Origin: Cucumis sativus
Taxonomy: Eukaryota > Streptophyta > Magnoliopsida > Cucurbitales > Cucurbitaceae
DNA length: 64,000 nt
Direction of reading: 5' to 3'
Assembly (NCBI RefSeq): GCF_000004075.3
Contig: NC_026656.2
Span: forward strand, 21,338,607 to 21,402,606
This document shows, in pieces, positions 33,344-44,474 of this stretch; positions within the stretch are counted from its first letter, which is position 1; each line of letters starts with the position of its first letter. The notes beneath the pieces were generated by a model. That model was not told where the DNA came from and searched no databases. It saw only the letters and a program-made list of their open reading frames with translations. A program made the position numbers and the translations under genes.

Positions 33344-35665
33344 TTATCTATGAAAAAACAACCATAATGTAATGTGAGCAATATGTGCTAAAAGCCAACA
33401 ATGGATAACAATCAATCCCTTCCTTGGAGAAGAAAGCTTTGTCTTGGTAGTCCCCGTACATGTCACGTGATCAATACAAGAACCGACTCGCTTTACCTGC
33501 AGAGATGTGCAAGGTGTTCGTCTAACATCTAACATGAGGTTCCTGCAAGAAGCATTGCAATTAGGCAAACTCGCTCCAGTCAAGTCCATAAACACAAGAT
33601 GCAGCACACAACAAGGACGACTCAAAACTACTCTTGCAACAAGAAAAAGAAGGGAAAAAAAGGAAGAGTTCATCATGACTTCGCCTGCTGCATGTTACAA
33701 AATGAGATTCGTAAATGTCCAAAGCGCATTTCATTTAATGATTCTAATATAGGTCAATTGGAAGCATGGCTCCCTAACTTGTCATCTCAAGTTGTAGTAT
33801 GGATAGAATTTCTCAACTCTTGTTGATAAATCTAGGAAAGGTAAGTGGTAAAACTAGAGAGTAATATGAAGCTTCCTAAGAACTTGAGAATACACTTGTA
33901 CAACTTGAGAATACACTTGTACAACCTCAACCTATTAAACATAACAGATCCTGTCAAGAAAGGTCATTCAAAGAGTATAATAATCTGAAGCTTCCTCAAC
34001 TCAAGCTGGTGGGGGGGAAAGGCCAAGTATTTGCCTTTTTGTTGACTGATTGTAGGAAGGCCACAAAACCAGTCGCTGTCTTTACATATTGATTCTTTTC
34101 AAGTCCTGAACTCTTATAGGCCTTGATATCAGGGGTGGTTTGTCCAACAATGGGAGATGAAACCTTAATGAATATTTTTTAGATAAAGAAACATTTTATT
34201 TCATTGATCAATGAAAAGGGAAAAGGCCAAAAGGCAATGAAACATTAGTGGATAGTTCATCTCTAGGATAACGGCAGGCATAAAGAACTTCACTTGGAAA
34301 GAAAAACAAACATAAATACAACCACTCTTTCCACTAAAGAACAACGAATTCTTCCCAAATCTCTCTCAAGTAAAGAATATGAACATGATCAAGCTTGCGA
34401 AAACTATTTCTCCATTTCACAACAAATTCCCAATTCCAGGCCAACTTGCTTAAGTCTCAGGCTGTTTAATGAAAGGTAGTCCAGGACAGAAACGCATTCT
34501 ATACTACTTGGAGTATTTATTTGAAATGCCTTTTCTTCCATAGTCTCGTTTCCATCTAAAAGTGGGCAAAAGGTTAGAAATCAGAAATTTGAATAAACCT
34601 ACCGAGAGTCAACAACTGGAACATGCGACCTTCACAAAGAGATTCACCTTAAAATTGCAGCAAATGCATTGAACCTCATCAAATATAGATACCAAGTGAG
34701 AATTTGAAAATAAAGTTTAGAGAGTGCTCACCAGATAAGCAGAGGAGAGGATGAGCAGGTTTGGATTGATAGTCTGGGTGGGTTAACCGCGTCGAATTCA
34801 TAACAAGTACAGATTATGCATCAACTAAATAAGAGAAAACTGAAAGTTGAGATACCTGAAGAAAAATGAACAGGGTAAAATCTTGAAACTCATTTTACGA
34901 ACCAAGAATGTCTCGAGTAGTTTCATTAGCAAATCAGATAAAAAAAGATGATATAACCAGTGTTAGCCAATGTGGTTAAATAGAACCAGTTACATCTAAA
35001 CTCTTCTCAAATACCAGCAGCTGCAAATATACTGCTACAGGAAAGCCTCCAAAACAGGCGTATGAACAAAGTTCGGGAGTTCCACAGGGTCTAATCTAAT
35101 TCTCCACAAAACTTGAAAATCTGAGATACAAAGCTAGAGAACGAAATAAGCACTTTACCACAAGCCTACCATACATACAATAATCAAATATAAAGAGCGC
35201 TCTCCTCAATTATGAGGTTTCAACTAGGATTCTGAGAAGAAGAAAAAAAAGGGAGAAAAGCTTAATTGTTGTATCAGTCTTGTCAAACAATCGTCAGTAG
35301 ATGGTATAGATATGGCGGCATCAAGGGGAAGAAGAATGAATGGTCGTATCAACAGGCCAATTGAAGAAAATTTAATTTCAGAAATCAAATAATAAGGCAC
35401 ACAGTATCTCAAGAAATATGTTCTATATTGCCACCACTATTGTATTCATCCATCTATCTTTGACGTATAACAGATTTGAATGGAAAGGCACGTAAAATAT
35501 AGCATTGCATCTAACAAAACAAGTTAACTAACTGAAAGAGTGCCATTAAGGTTTTATTGAAATACTAACTGCCAACTGCCATAATTTACAAGCGAAAAAG
35601 AAAAACAGATACAACCATCAATGCTTTAACCAAGTTTCACAATGCTACAAACACTTGAAGTGTCT
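33344..35665. other. 3' flank of the first CAF1 gene
   Basis: No firm gene. A 21-bp direct repeat (AACTTGAGAATACACTTGTAC) occurs at 33881 and 33902. A minus-strand frame of 110 residues at 33344-33676 starts hydrophobic and holds eight Cys, but matches nothing I know. From about 34650 to 35665 there is patchy similarity to the sequence below the second CAF1 gene (38940-40020), including a minus-strand splice-donor-like CTG|GTGAGCA with intron start at about 34730. This suggests a duplicated 3'UTR or downstream exon. Confidence 0.45.
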
Positions 35666-36490
35666 TCAATTGGTAGTCTGTCCAGTTTCAACACCAAGAC
35701 CGTATAAAACACCTGCATATTTCTGTGTAGAACCATTGAAAAAAGTATCCCTCAACTTCCTGAAAGTACAGGCAGTAAGGAGGCTATCTGATCCTGCTTG
35801 ATGGCACACTCCAATCCTCTCCACTTCTAATAACTCTGCAAGCTTGTTCAACCCACCATGGAAACTGTTGCAAAACCTCATCAAATGCTTGATATCATAG
35901 ACCATCGGAAAGTACATATGGATCAAATCAAAAAATTCGGCCTGGGTCTCTGGTAAGTTTCGGCAAGTCAACAATTTCAACAAGTACCCAAAATCATACC
36001 CGCTGTGGAACGTCACCCAAAAAATATTGTCGTTTAACACAATCCCAGATGACATGAGAAGCTCACCAAAGCGATTGACATCAATTCCCTCCTCATGGGT
36101 CTTCTGAAAATCAATACCACACTCGCGCAAAAGCTCAATTGAATCACTTGCATAAATATCATCACAAATATTGAACTCGCGGAAATTGAACTGCCAAATA
36201 CAAAACTTATCTGTTCCACAAGTTGGGAGATTCCCATTCTCATCAGAAAACGTAAGACCCAATTGAATCAACTTCAAGGTATCAACATTCTCTCTGAGGG
36301 TTCGGTAGTTATACTCATTAATATTCTTAAAAGAACCCACAGGACGAACAACCACGCCAGGGAACTCGGTGTCCATCGCTATGTAGTTAAACTGGTCGAC
36401 AATATCACGTATAAGAGCAAATTCTTCCTCCAAATTATCGTTCCACACCTCACGGATATTAATCGATTCACCTTTCGGCAAAATCGACAT
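35666..36490 (-). CDS. CAF1: CCR4-associated factor 1 (CAF1) deadenylase, copy A
   Basis: Intronless coding frame of 274 residues, starting MSILPKG. It is a DEDD-family ribonuclease, the CAF1/POP2/CNOT7-type catalytic subunit of the CCR4-NOT complex that shortens mRNA poly(A) tails in the cytoplasm. Catalytic residues are visible: Asp40 and Glu42 (AMDTEFPG), Asp166 ([10 protein letters not shown]), and His230 with Asp235 ([10 protein letters not shown]). The length is the family norm. The frame is open 29 codons further upstream, but those residues are hydrophobic and absent from the family, so the start at 36490 is preferred; it equals that of copy B. A 5'UTR intron is likely (listed). Copy B at 40021 is about 86% identical by eye. 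In Arabidopsis the closest type is CAF1 homologs 6/7. Confidence 0.95.
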   Translation of the reverse strand: MSILPKGESINIREVWNDNLEEEFALIRDIVDQFNYIAMDTEFPGVVVRPVGSFKNINEYNYRTLRENVDTLKLIQLGLTFSDENGNLPTCGTDKFCIWQFNFREFNICDDIYASDSIELLRECGIDFQKTHEEGIDVNRFGELLMSSGIVLNDNIFWVTFHSGYDFGYLLKLLTCRNLPETQAEFFDLIHMYFPMVYDIKHLMRFCNSFHGGLNKLAELLEVERIGVCHQAGSDSLLTACTFRKLRDTFFNGSTQKYAGVLYGLGVETGQTTN

Positions 36491-36492
36491 AC

Positions 36493-36803
36493 CTCGAACG
36501 TCAACAAAACCAACAAAATGGCAAAAGAGAGAAAAAACCCCCAAGAACAAGAAATGGGGAAAATAAAAGAAAAACAAGAAAAGGGGTTCGGGGTTTGGCC
36601 CTTGAAAGGTAACGTGGGGCCGTGAGAAAGAATTGAAATCTTCCTGGATCTAGAAGATCAGGGGGAGAGTGAAGCAGAAAAGAAAGAGAGTGAGGATTGG
36701 ATAGAACCCTAGATGATAAAGAAAAGGAAAAGGAAAAGGAAAAAGAATCGAGGGGGAAATGGGGGGAGAAACCCCCTCCAAGAGTGAGGCGAAGGGATCT
36801 AAC
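36493..36803 (-). other. Predicted 5'UTR intron of CAF1 copy A
   Basis: On the minus strand the donor is AAG|GTTAGATC (intron starts at 36803). A candidate acceptor, TTCGAG, sits two bases before the ATG. Copy B has the same arrangement, which supports it. Confidence 0.55.
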
Positions 36804-37250
36804 CTTGAAGGAATTGAAACAGAGAGATCTTAAAAGGCAGAGAAGTGTTGGACGGAGAGGCAATGGAGCACACAAACAAATGGGGATGAGAGCTCCGCTT
36901 CGACCCGCCCTAAATTTTGCTTCATCCCGGTATCATCACCAACATGACGATGATGAATGGATTCACACACACCTCCCAAACCATGTCGTTTTCCCTTATA
37001 CGACGTCGTTCGCATTTCCCTTTGGGCTATCTTCTTATTCTTTTTTCCATTCCCACAATAATTGTTTCATTTTTCTTTTCGTTTTTTTTTTTCAAAAATC
37101 AATTCTTATCCTTTCAGCTGTTTGGTGAAGTAAAAAGTATATACTCCTATCAATCAATCACTATCTATACTGCTTCCATCAAAATGTATAATTTATTGAT
37201 GCGAAACATATATGATTTATGCTTGATGATTTTTATTTACAAACATTAAA
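36804..37250 (-). promoter_or_regulatory. Promoter and 5'UTR of CAF1 copy A
   Basis: GC-richer than its surroundings. It contains TTATACGACGTCGTT at 36997-37011 and a second GTCGTTTT at about 36985. A near copy of the first motif lies at the same relative place upstream of copy B. No clear minus-strand TATA box was picked. Confidence 0.4.
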
Positions 37251-40020
37251 ATTTAGAAACTAAATAATAATAATAAACGTGACGATCCAACCCAACCATA
37301 CGAGTTAGGTTAGGTTGACACCAAAATTAATAAACCACGAAAAAGATATAAGTCACGAGAACAAATATGGAATTTAAATATATATATATATGATTGCATG
37401 TCATAGACTTTTCTTTATTTTATATATATACAAGCTGTAAATACTTTCGGTTTTAGCATAATAATATATATTGAACATTTTAATTTTTCGACAATACTCT
37501 TAAAAAAAATGTATTTGAAATAATAAATTAAAACCAAAGTTTGTTTAAAAGTATTAAAAAAGTTTAAACAATAATTGAACTTTGAAAAAAGAAAATTAAA
37601 CAGCATGTGATTGGTATATAGACGGTAGTAGTGCTTTTTTACAAATAAATGCTAAACAGGTAACATGAAGCACTTAAAATCAAATAACAAAGCTGGTCTC
37701 GGTATACCACTTCTCTACTTTACCCTATAGAATTAGACACAAATTTCTGTAGAAATTATCAAAAGTAGTCTCCAACCAAAAGTCTTTTAATTATCTCAAT
37801 TTTAATAATTAAAAAAACCGAGAGAGAGGAGGAAATTATCAAAAGTCGCCCTCTAAAAAGTACTTTATTTGTCTCATACCTTTGAAAACAATACATGAAA
37901 TTTCTTTTTTAAAAAGAAATCCTGAATGGTACCTACATGCATCCCACATCTTTTCTGATAGCAAGTGATTTACCCAATTTGGGACCCATGATTTAGACAC
38001 AATCACTTCCAATCAATCATTACCCTTCCAATAAAATAACAAACCAAATATATATAAATATTTCTAATCTATAATTTATCAATTCAGATTCATATATAAT
38101 AAAGTATTCTTCTCAAAGAAGTAGAAAGAAGTATAGAAAGATAGAGAAGATAAGAAATCAAACAAAATTATTTCTAGATCAAAGCTAACATATCTCAATC
38201 GCTACTATTCCTTCCCTTAAATAGACCACTAAATGAACCATTATTGAGCTGCACGAGCATGCCAATCCAAGAGAACATTCCTGGATACAATACAAGTGAA
38301 TATAATTTGCTGATTTCAGCCGTGAAAGCATTAGAGGTAAAAAAAAAAAAAGACTCCCATCTCAAATGGCTTTCTTAAATCTATTATGTGCACATATGAT
38401 CATAATCATATGCATGTGCAACCCATTTCTCTTTCTCTCTCAAACAAAAGATTAGGTACAATTATTTTTCAGAATAGGAAGTCACCCAATGTCATATAAT
38501 AATATGACATAAAATGTGGATCCAACAACAATAACCAAAATCATACTAGATCAGATCTAAATCCTTATCTCTTGGGGGGTGAAAAACTCCATTCCAGCTC
38601 ATGATGGTAGGTAATATGAGATTAAACAATGGATCTTCAAGTTTGGCAGATGTCAAATACCTTCTCCAATTCCAAATTCTCAACCCTCTTCCTCCTTGAT
38701 TACCAGCTTGGTCATGTCTACAAAAACCAAAAGACAGAACAAGTGTGGAAGTGTTTATAAGTATATATGATCAGATCTAAGAGTTCTAAGATCACTGTGG
38801 CAGAAATTTCTAGTGGTTCCATTGCTACCAGATCAAACGAGCAGGGCAATCGGTTAAAAGTCGAAAGTTTAATATGATTGAGATTTGACAGCTGAAACTA
38901 GTATGCAACTTTACTTCAGTAAGGTGCATATCTCTTCAAAATTGTGGCAAATACATTGAATCTCATCATATGTGGCTACAAAGAGAGAATTTTAAACTAA
39001 AGAGGATAGAATACTCACCCGATGTGCAGACCATTAGATCTTGTTTTGCATTGATAACATGGGTCAGCCCTGTTGGTAGTAACAGCTGCAGATCAACCAA
39101 CTCCCAGAACTGAATCAAGGAAAAGGAAATTTCGCCTACGTGAATGAGGATTAACAGAGGCCGTACATCTCCATGGCTCCTTAGTCCTTCCATTCCATTC
39201 TGATTTTCAAAATTTTGTGCAGTAATAAAATAAGAAAATAAAATGTGGCCAAATTTAGATCATGTTGTAAGACAAAACTCGGTAAAGAGCAGTTTCACCT
39301 CTAATCTCTACAATCAGACCAGCAAAAGAAACATTAGCTACAGGGATACCTCAGAAACATACGCACTAACAGAGTATGCAAATATTATTGAAAATGGAAG
39401 AAAATAAGCGATTTACTACAAAAACAACCAAACGCATAACAATTGAAGTATACAGATGACCTTGCAGAACCATCAGATATAAACAACTACTAAGAACAAA
39501 AAAGTGTCCAATATGACAGAAAACCAATTTAACTATAAGAATTGAGACAGGCTGATGGTCTTTATCAGATTCCAATCCAATCCAACTATTGTCCGTGTCC
39601 ACCGTAATGGCATCGATGACAACAAAGCTAAAGAGTCACATCATTAGGAAAGAAGAAAACAAATGAAAGACCTGAGAATTCACATAACCGGTTGTTAAAG
39701 AAATAAGTTCTATTGGCAACATTGTGTATCATATCAAATACCTTTAGGGCCTTACATGATTAACGAACCTAAAGGAATTAGTAACAACATATAAGTTCAC
39801 AAAAGAAGTGGAAACTCATTCTAAAAAACGTCAATAAAATTCTTATTGAAACACTAGCTGACATAATTTACAAGAAACCACTAAGCTGCAAAAAACAGTC
39901 GGAGGTTTCTATTACAGAGCAGGAAAGCTGAAAACGGTTACAATCATCATCAATGCTTTAGCCAAATTGTACAGAAGTAACTAAATGTCTCACACTTCTA
40001 CAAACACTTTGTAATTCTCT
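37251..40020. other. Intergenic between the CAF1 copies
   Basis: 37.25-38.5 kb is AT-rich with no feature. From about 38.94 kb to 40.02 kb the sequence resembles the flank below copy A (for example GGCAAATACATTGAATCTCATCA at 38945 against GCAAATGCATTGAACCTCATCA at 34660). It holds a matching donor CGG|GTGAGTA on the minus strand near 39017. This is probably 3'UTR or downstream exon of copy B. No protein gene is seen. Confidence 0.45.
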
Positions 40021-40845
40021 TCAATTAGTACGCTGTCCATTTTCAACACCAAGGCCATACAAAACACCTGCGTATTTCTGTATAGACCCATTGAAAAAGG
40101 TATCCCTTAACTTCCTAAAAGTACAGGCAGTAAGCAGACTATCTGATCCTGCTTGATGACAAACTCCAATCCTCTCAACTTCTAATAATTCAGCAAGCTT
40201 GTTCAACCCACCGTGGAGACTGTTGCAAAACTTCATCAAATGCTTGATATCATAAAGCACTGGAAAGTAGACATTGATCAACTCAAAGAAACCCGCCTGA
40301 TCATTGGGTAAGCCACGGCAAGTCAGTAATTTCAGTAAGTAACCAAAATCGTACCCACTGTGAAACGTGACCCAGTTCACATCATCGTTTAACACAACCC
40401 CAGAAGACATAAGAAGCTCACCAAAACGATTAACATCGATACCCTCTTCATTGTTCTTCTGAAAATCAATACCACACTGACGAAGAAGCTCAATGGAATC
40501 ACTAGCAAAAATATCACTACCAATATTGAACTCACGAAAATTGAACTGCCAAATGCAAAACTTATCAGTTCCACAAGTTGGGAGATTCCCATCCTCATCA
40601 GAGAAAGTAAGACCCAACTGAATCAACTTCAACATCTCAACATTATCCTTAAGAGTCCGGTAGTTGAAATCATTGATATTCTTGAAAGTACCCAAAGGGC
40701 GAAGTACAACCCCAGGGAACTCAGTATCCATAGCTATGTAATTAAATTTATCAACAATCGCACGGATTAACGCAAACTCCTCTTCCAAATTAGCATTCCA
40801 GACTTCCCGGATTTGAATCGAATCACCTTTGGGTAAAATCGACAT
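40021..40845 (-). CDS. CAF1: CCR4-associated factor 1 (CAF1) deadenylase, copy B
   Basis: Second 274-residue CAF1 with all catalytic residues kept ([27 protein letters not shown]). By eye about 39 positions differ from copy A, mostly conservative. The differences cluster around residues 108-132, 150-157 and 178-198 (loops outside the active site), which may be where partner or substrate contacts differ. Same strand, same start and same length as copy A, offset by 4355 bp, so the two are a tandem duplication. Both look functional: neither has stops, shifts or lost motifs. Expected role is poly(A) shortening in the CCR4-NOT complex. A 5'UTR intron is predicted as for copy A. Confidence 0.95.
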   Translation of the reverse strand: MSILPKGDSIQIREVWNANLEEEFALIRAIVDKFNYIAMDTEFPGVVLRPLGTFKNINDFNYRTLKDNVEMLKLIQLGLTFSDEDGNLPTCGTDKFCIWQFNFREFNIGSDIFASDSIELLRQCGIDFQKNNEEGIDVNRFGELLMSSGVVLNDDVNWVTFHSGYDFGYLLKLLTCRGLPNDQAGFFELINVYFPVLYDIKHLMKFCNSLHGGLNKLAELLEVERIGVCHQAGSDSLLTACTFRKLRDTFFNGSIQKYAGVLYGLGVENGQRTN

Positions 40846-40847
40846 TC

Positions 40848-41073
40848 CTCCAAGGTCAACTCGATAAGAGTGAGAAATCGACGAAGAGTTAAAGAAAATA
40901 TGGCGAACAGATACGGGGATATAAAAAGAAGCAAGCGGGGGCGTGGGAAAACCAACGCCAGAGTAAGGGAAGTAAAGAAGTGGTTACAGATCTGAAAGAG
41001 AAGGAGGGGGTTAAGTGGAACCCTAGAAATGAAGTGATGTAAAAGAAATAGGGAGTGGGTAAGTAGATCTGAC
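40848..41073 (-). other. Predicted 5'UTR intron of CAF1 copy B
   Basis: Donor AAG|GTCAGATC (intron starts at 41073, minus strand) and acceptor CTTGGAG two bases before the ATG, matching copy A in form and place. Confidence 0.55.
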
Positions 41074-41420
41074 CTTGAAAATGTGAAATTGAAAGATGGG
41101 AAGGGCAGATCTAGAAGAAGGGAGTTGTAGAAGGAGGTCAACGGCGGCGGAGGAGGAGGAGGAGGAGGAGGAGCGGCAGAGAGAAAACAGGGTTTGATAG
41201 AGCGAGAGAGAGAGAGAGAGAGAGAGAGTTTGCCTAATGCTCACCCTCTCCCTAAAACGTTGCTCAACGCCCTGGTAGACGACGGGGAAAGTGATGTTTA
41301 CACTTTCAAATCCGACGTCGTTTCAATGTGGATCCACATCCACTACTTATGGTTTATACGACGCCGTTTCCCCCCTTCTTGCTTTCCAAGTCGCTTTTCT
41401 TTCCCATTTTGTTCAATTTT
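41074..41420 (-). promoter_or_regulatory. 5'UTR and promoter of CAF1 copy B
   Basis: The 5'UTR has a (GGA)n run at about 41149-41173 and a (GA)n run at about 41204-41228, which read as TCC and CT repeats in the transcript sense. Upstream lie CCGACGTCGTTT (41312-41323) and TTTATACGACGCCGTTTC (41353-41370), the latter shared with copy A. CT-rich stretches near the start are common in plant promoters. Confidence 0.45.
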
Positions 41421-44172
41421 GGCGTCCCCTCCTTTTTCTTTTTTCTTTTCTTCTATTTTACTCTTTTTCTTTTTCTTTTTCTTTTCCTTTTTTTCTTCCC
41501 TCCTAAATTTTCATGAAAATATATCTAATACTAAATACTAAATTTTCAAAATATACTTCAAATGTTTAAAAATATCTTCAACTTAATCTTTTATTTTTGT
41601 AAAATAACCAAAACTAAAATATCTATATATCATTAGTTTATTACACAAATTCATTAATATCTCTTATAAAAAATATTACATTTAAGGGTTCGAGTCATTA
41701 GTATTTGTTCATACTTCGTCATAACTCTTATCGTTCATTTTATCTTTTCTTTTTATCTATCTCTTTAATAGTTCTCTCTTTATTCTTTCTTCCTCAATAG
41801 TCCTTCTACTCCCATTCTTTGTTTACCAATTTATTAATTATCTTATTGATATCAATTTTGATGTTTCATTGTTTGAAATTTGTTAAAGACTAAAAACTAT
41901 CATATCATTCCACTTACTGTATTAAAATTGGTTATTTTTGAATTTGATGTAGCTTTAGAAAATATCCTTCCGTAATAGTTCTTGACTTTGTTAAGAATAT
42001 TAATGTAAATCTTTACAAAATACTAACGAAAATAGTGCTTTTAGTACTTTTTGTTTTGCTCAGTACTATAATACATAATATCTTATTTGTTTGTCTTTCA
42101 TTTTCTTTTTCCATTTCCTGATGGTTTATTTCAATGAAAATGTGTATAGCATTTTTCCTTTTCCATGTTTTGTGTTTACAAATTATGTTTGAATCATTCA
42201 AAGTTGAACAATCCCTTTTTCTTCTACTGCCTATTCTTTCAACATCCTTTCACGTGTGTTATTTTATTCTCTCACACCCTTGTTCTTCCTTTTTTTTTTT
42301 TCTAATCATTTCTTCAATACTACATTGGCTTCTAATTTCACATCTTTTTACGTTCATCGTTATCCATGTTCAAATTAAAATTAAAATATATGTTCAAATT
42401 CAATCGTCAATACTCAATTTTTTTTTTAAGTAAAACAACCGTAAGGGTGTTTATGATAACATATATGTTGAATTTATACTTTCATTTTCAAATAATAAGT
42501 ATACATGTTATATCTAAATTTAATCGTTTGTTCATTTTACTCTTTATTTTAAAATTTTTTTATTGGGTTTTTACGGTGAGGAATATGAAAGCTTCAAAGT
42601 CCACTGGTACTTCAGGTACTAAGATGAGAGATGTGGAAAAGTGTATCCTGAAAGAAAATTTTAAGTACTTCAATATTTTATTCTACCAACCAAGTCGATC
42701 AATTGTACCAATAAAAAATATATATAAGGTATATATACCTTAGAAATACTCAACCTTTAGTGCTATAAACTTTCTTCATAGGGTCATCATGGCACATAAC
42801 CAGACATATGCGTTTGAGGACAAACTTAGAGTTTCTAATTGTTATTCAACTCAATAACGTATATTACTGGTCGAGGATAAAGATTACTACAACATAATCG
42901 ATACTTATTGAAAACTCCAACTTGTTTAAGATTATCTGCTCTGGTTTCTAAATTTGGTAATAAGAAAATGTGTTATGGTTTTTAGTTTACTATTTTTATT
43001 TTCTCTAAACTTCAAAATTATAAGTTTAATGTTTGTTTGATTTGCCGTATGTATTCAAACATGACATGTTTGCAAGTTTTGTGTAATGTCTAAAAGTATA
43101 TATTGAGTATAATATTTATATACAGAGTTGAAAATTAACAAATTTTATATTGATAATAATAAATATATATAATTGTCAAATGAGAGATTCTAAATTTTAG
43201 TATTTTTATCTCGAGTTTTTTAAATGTTGACTTTTTACACTTCTATTTGTAAGTTAATTAATTTAAAATAATTTTGATGTGATTTTTTAGAGAAATATAA
43301 TACAATCGACACAACACTATAGTATCTCACGATATGAAAATTAAAATGTAGATAATAAAATAGAATGCATGTCACTGTATATCTTACCTAGGTTTTTAGT
43401 ACTCAAATCTAGATGTCGATAACAAAAAATGCAACACCCAAATTTGGAAAGGCACAAAATAATGAGTCTTAAAGAGGTATTTTGGGTATGATATTTATAA
43501 AAAAGAAAAAAAAACCCTCGTATTTTTGTTCGATAAAACTAAAAATTATAATTCTTGTAGAATGTGTTTGACATCTCGTTATAATAATTTGTGTCCATTG
43601 TTTACCTCAACTCGGTTCCAATTACTGTTTTTGAAATCAAAATAAATAAATTAAAATTAGAGTTGTTGTAATTTTAGAGTGAAAAAGAAAATGTAATTTA
43701 AAATTATAGATGAGTCGCATTCACGTTATATTTGAATGGTGTGTAGTGTTGATGTTAATTGGCCAAAAAAACGAAAGGCACAGCATAACACATGTGAAGA
43801 CTTTTCTTCTTTTTCCTCTTTCCTTTTCTCCTTCTAAATTGACACCTCATACCATTTTATTCTTTGTTTTTCATTTTCCACGAAGTTGACACCTCATATA
43901 CCCATCCTAAAATTTATTAACTATAATCTCTCTCATTTCAATTCAAATCATATGGTATTTAATTTGGTGGGTCAATTGTGCCACATCTCATTCTAATTCA
44001 ACATTGTTTTTCTTTCTCCCATGCATCATTCAACAACGCACTCCCAATCAACTAACTTCACATACCCTTAATTAATTAAGCCCTACACACACTATTTTAT
44101 ATATATTTTGGTACTGTTGAAGTCATCAAACCATATTCATATATATTATGTGATAATAATAATAATAACAAT
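41421..44172. other. Intergenic, AT-rich
   Basis: No gene recognised. Open frames at about 42.1-42.7 kb are Phe/Ile/Ser-rich and look like translated AT-rich DNA. Confidence 0.5.
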
Positions 44173-44474
44173 ATGTGGTCCGTATTTGGTCACGAGAATG
44201 AGCATCATCTTGCACGATTATACGGTAATCTTTTATCATCTTTATTAATGAAAGAAATTGAGAATAGTAAGGATAAACATTCATATAAAAATGATTCATT
44301 TTGTGTGAAATAGTTTTAACAATTTTGTTGTCATGTGATTTGTCAACATCAACATACTTATTTTAGGTGCAATCTGATTATAAAAGTTTGGAAGTTGAAG
44401 GTCGTCTCAGTTGGAATCAATTTATTTATGCATTGGGTCAATTATGGAATAGAGCAACTGGTGAGGTAGGCTAG
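44173..44474 (+). pseudogene. Possible gene relic, unknown family
   Basis: Two short coding-looking pieces. The first, 44173-44224, encodes MWSVFGHENEHHLARLY and meets a donor (G|GTAATC). The second, 44367-44465, lies between a good acceptor (TTATTTTAG) and a donor-like GAG|GTAGGC and encodes 33 residues including SLEVEGRLSWNQFIYALGQL. The second is exactly 99 bases with protein-like composition, unlike the surrounding DNA. The two do not join in frame (the first ends in phase 1, the second reads in phase 0), and reading past the last donor reaches TAG at 44472. I do not recognise the family. It may be a broken gene fragment or part of a gene with exons I cannot find. Confidence 0.3.

Noticed and set aside
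36697..37128. 143-residue plus-strand frame upstream of CAF1 copy A
   Set aside because: Lys/Glu-rich from GAAAAG repeats then Phe-rich; overlaps the 5'UTR/promoter and has no family feature.
42366..42743. 125-residue frame with a KASKSTGTSGTKMRDVEK stretch
   Set aside because: Mostly Phe/Ile-rich AT translation with no recognised domain; too weak for a gene call.
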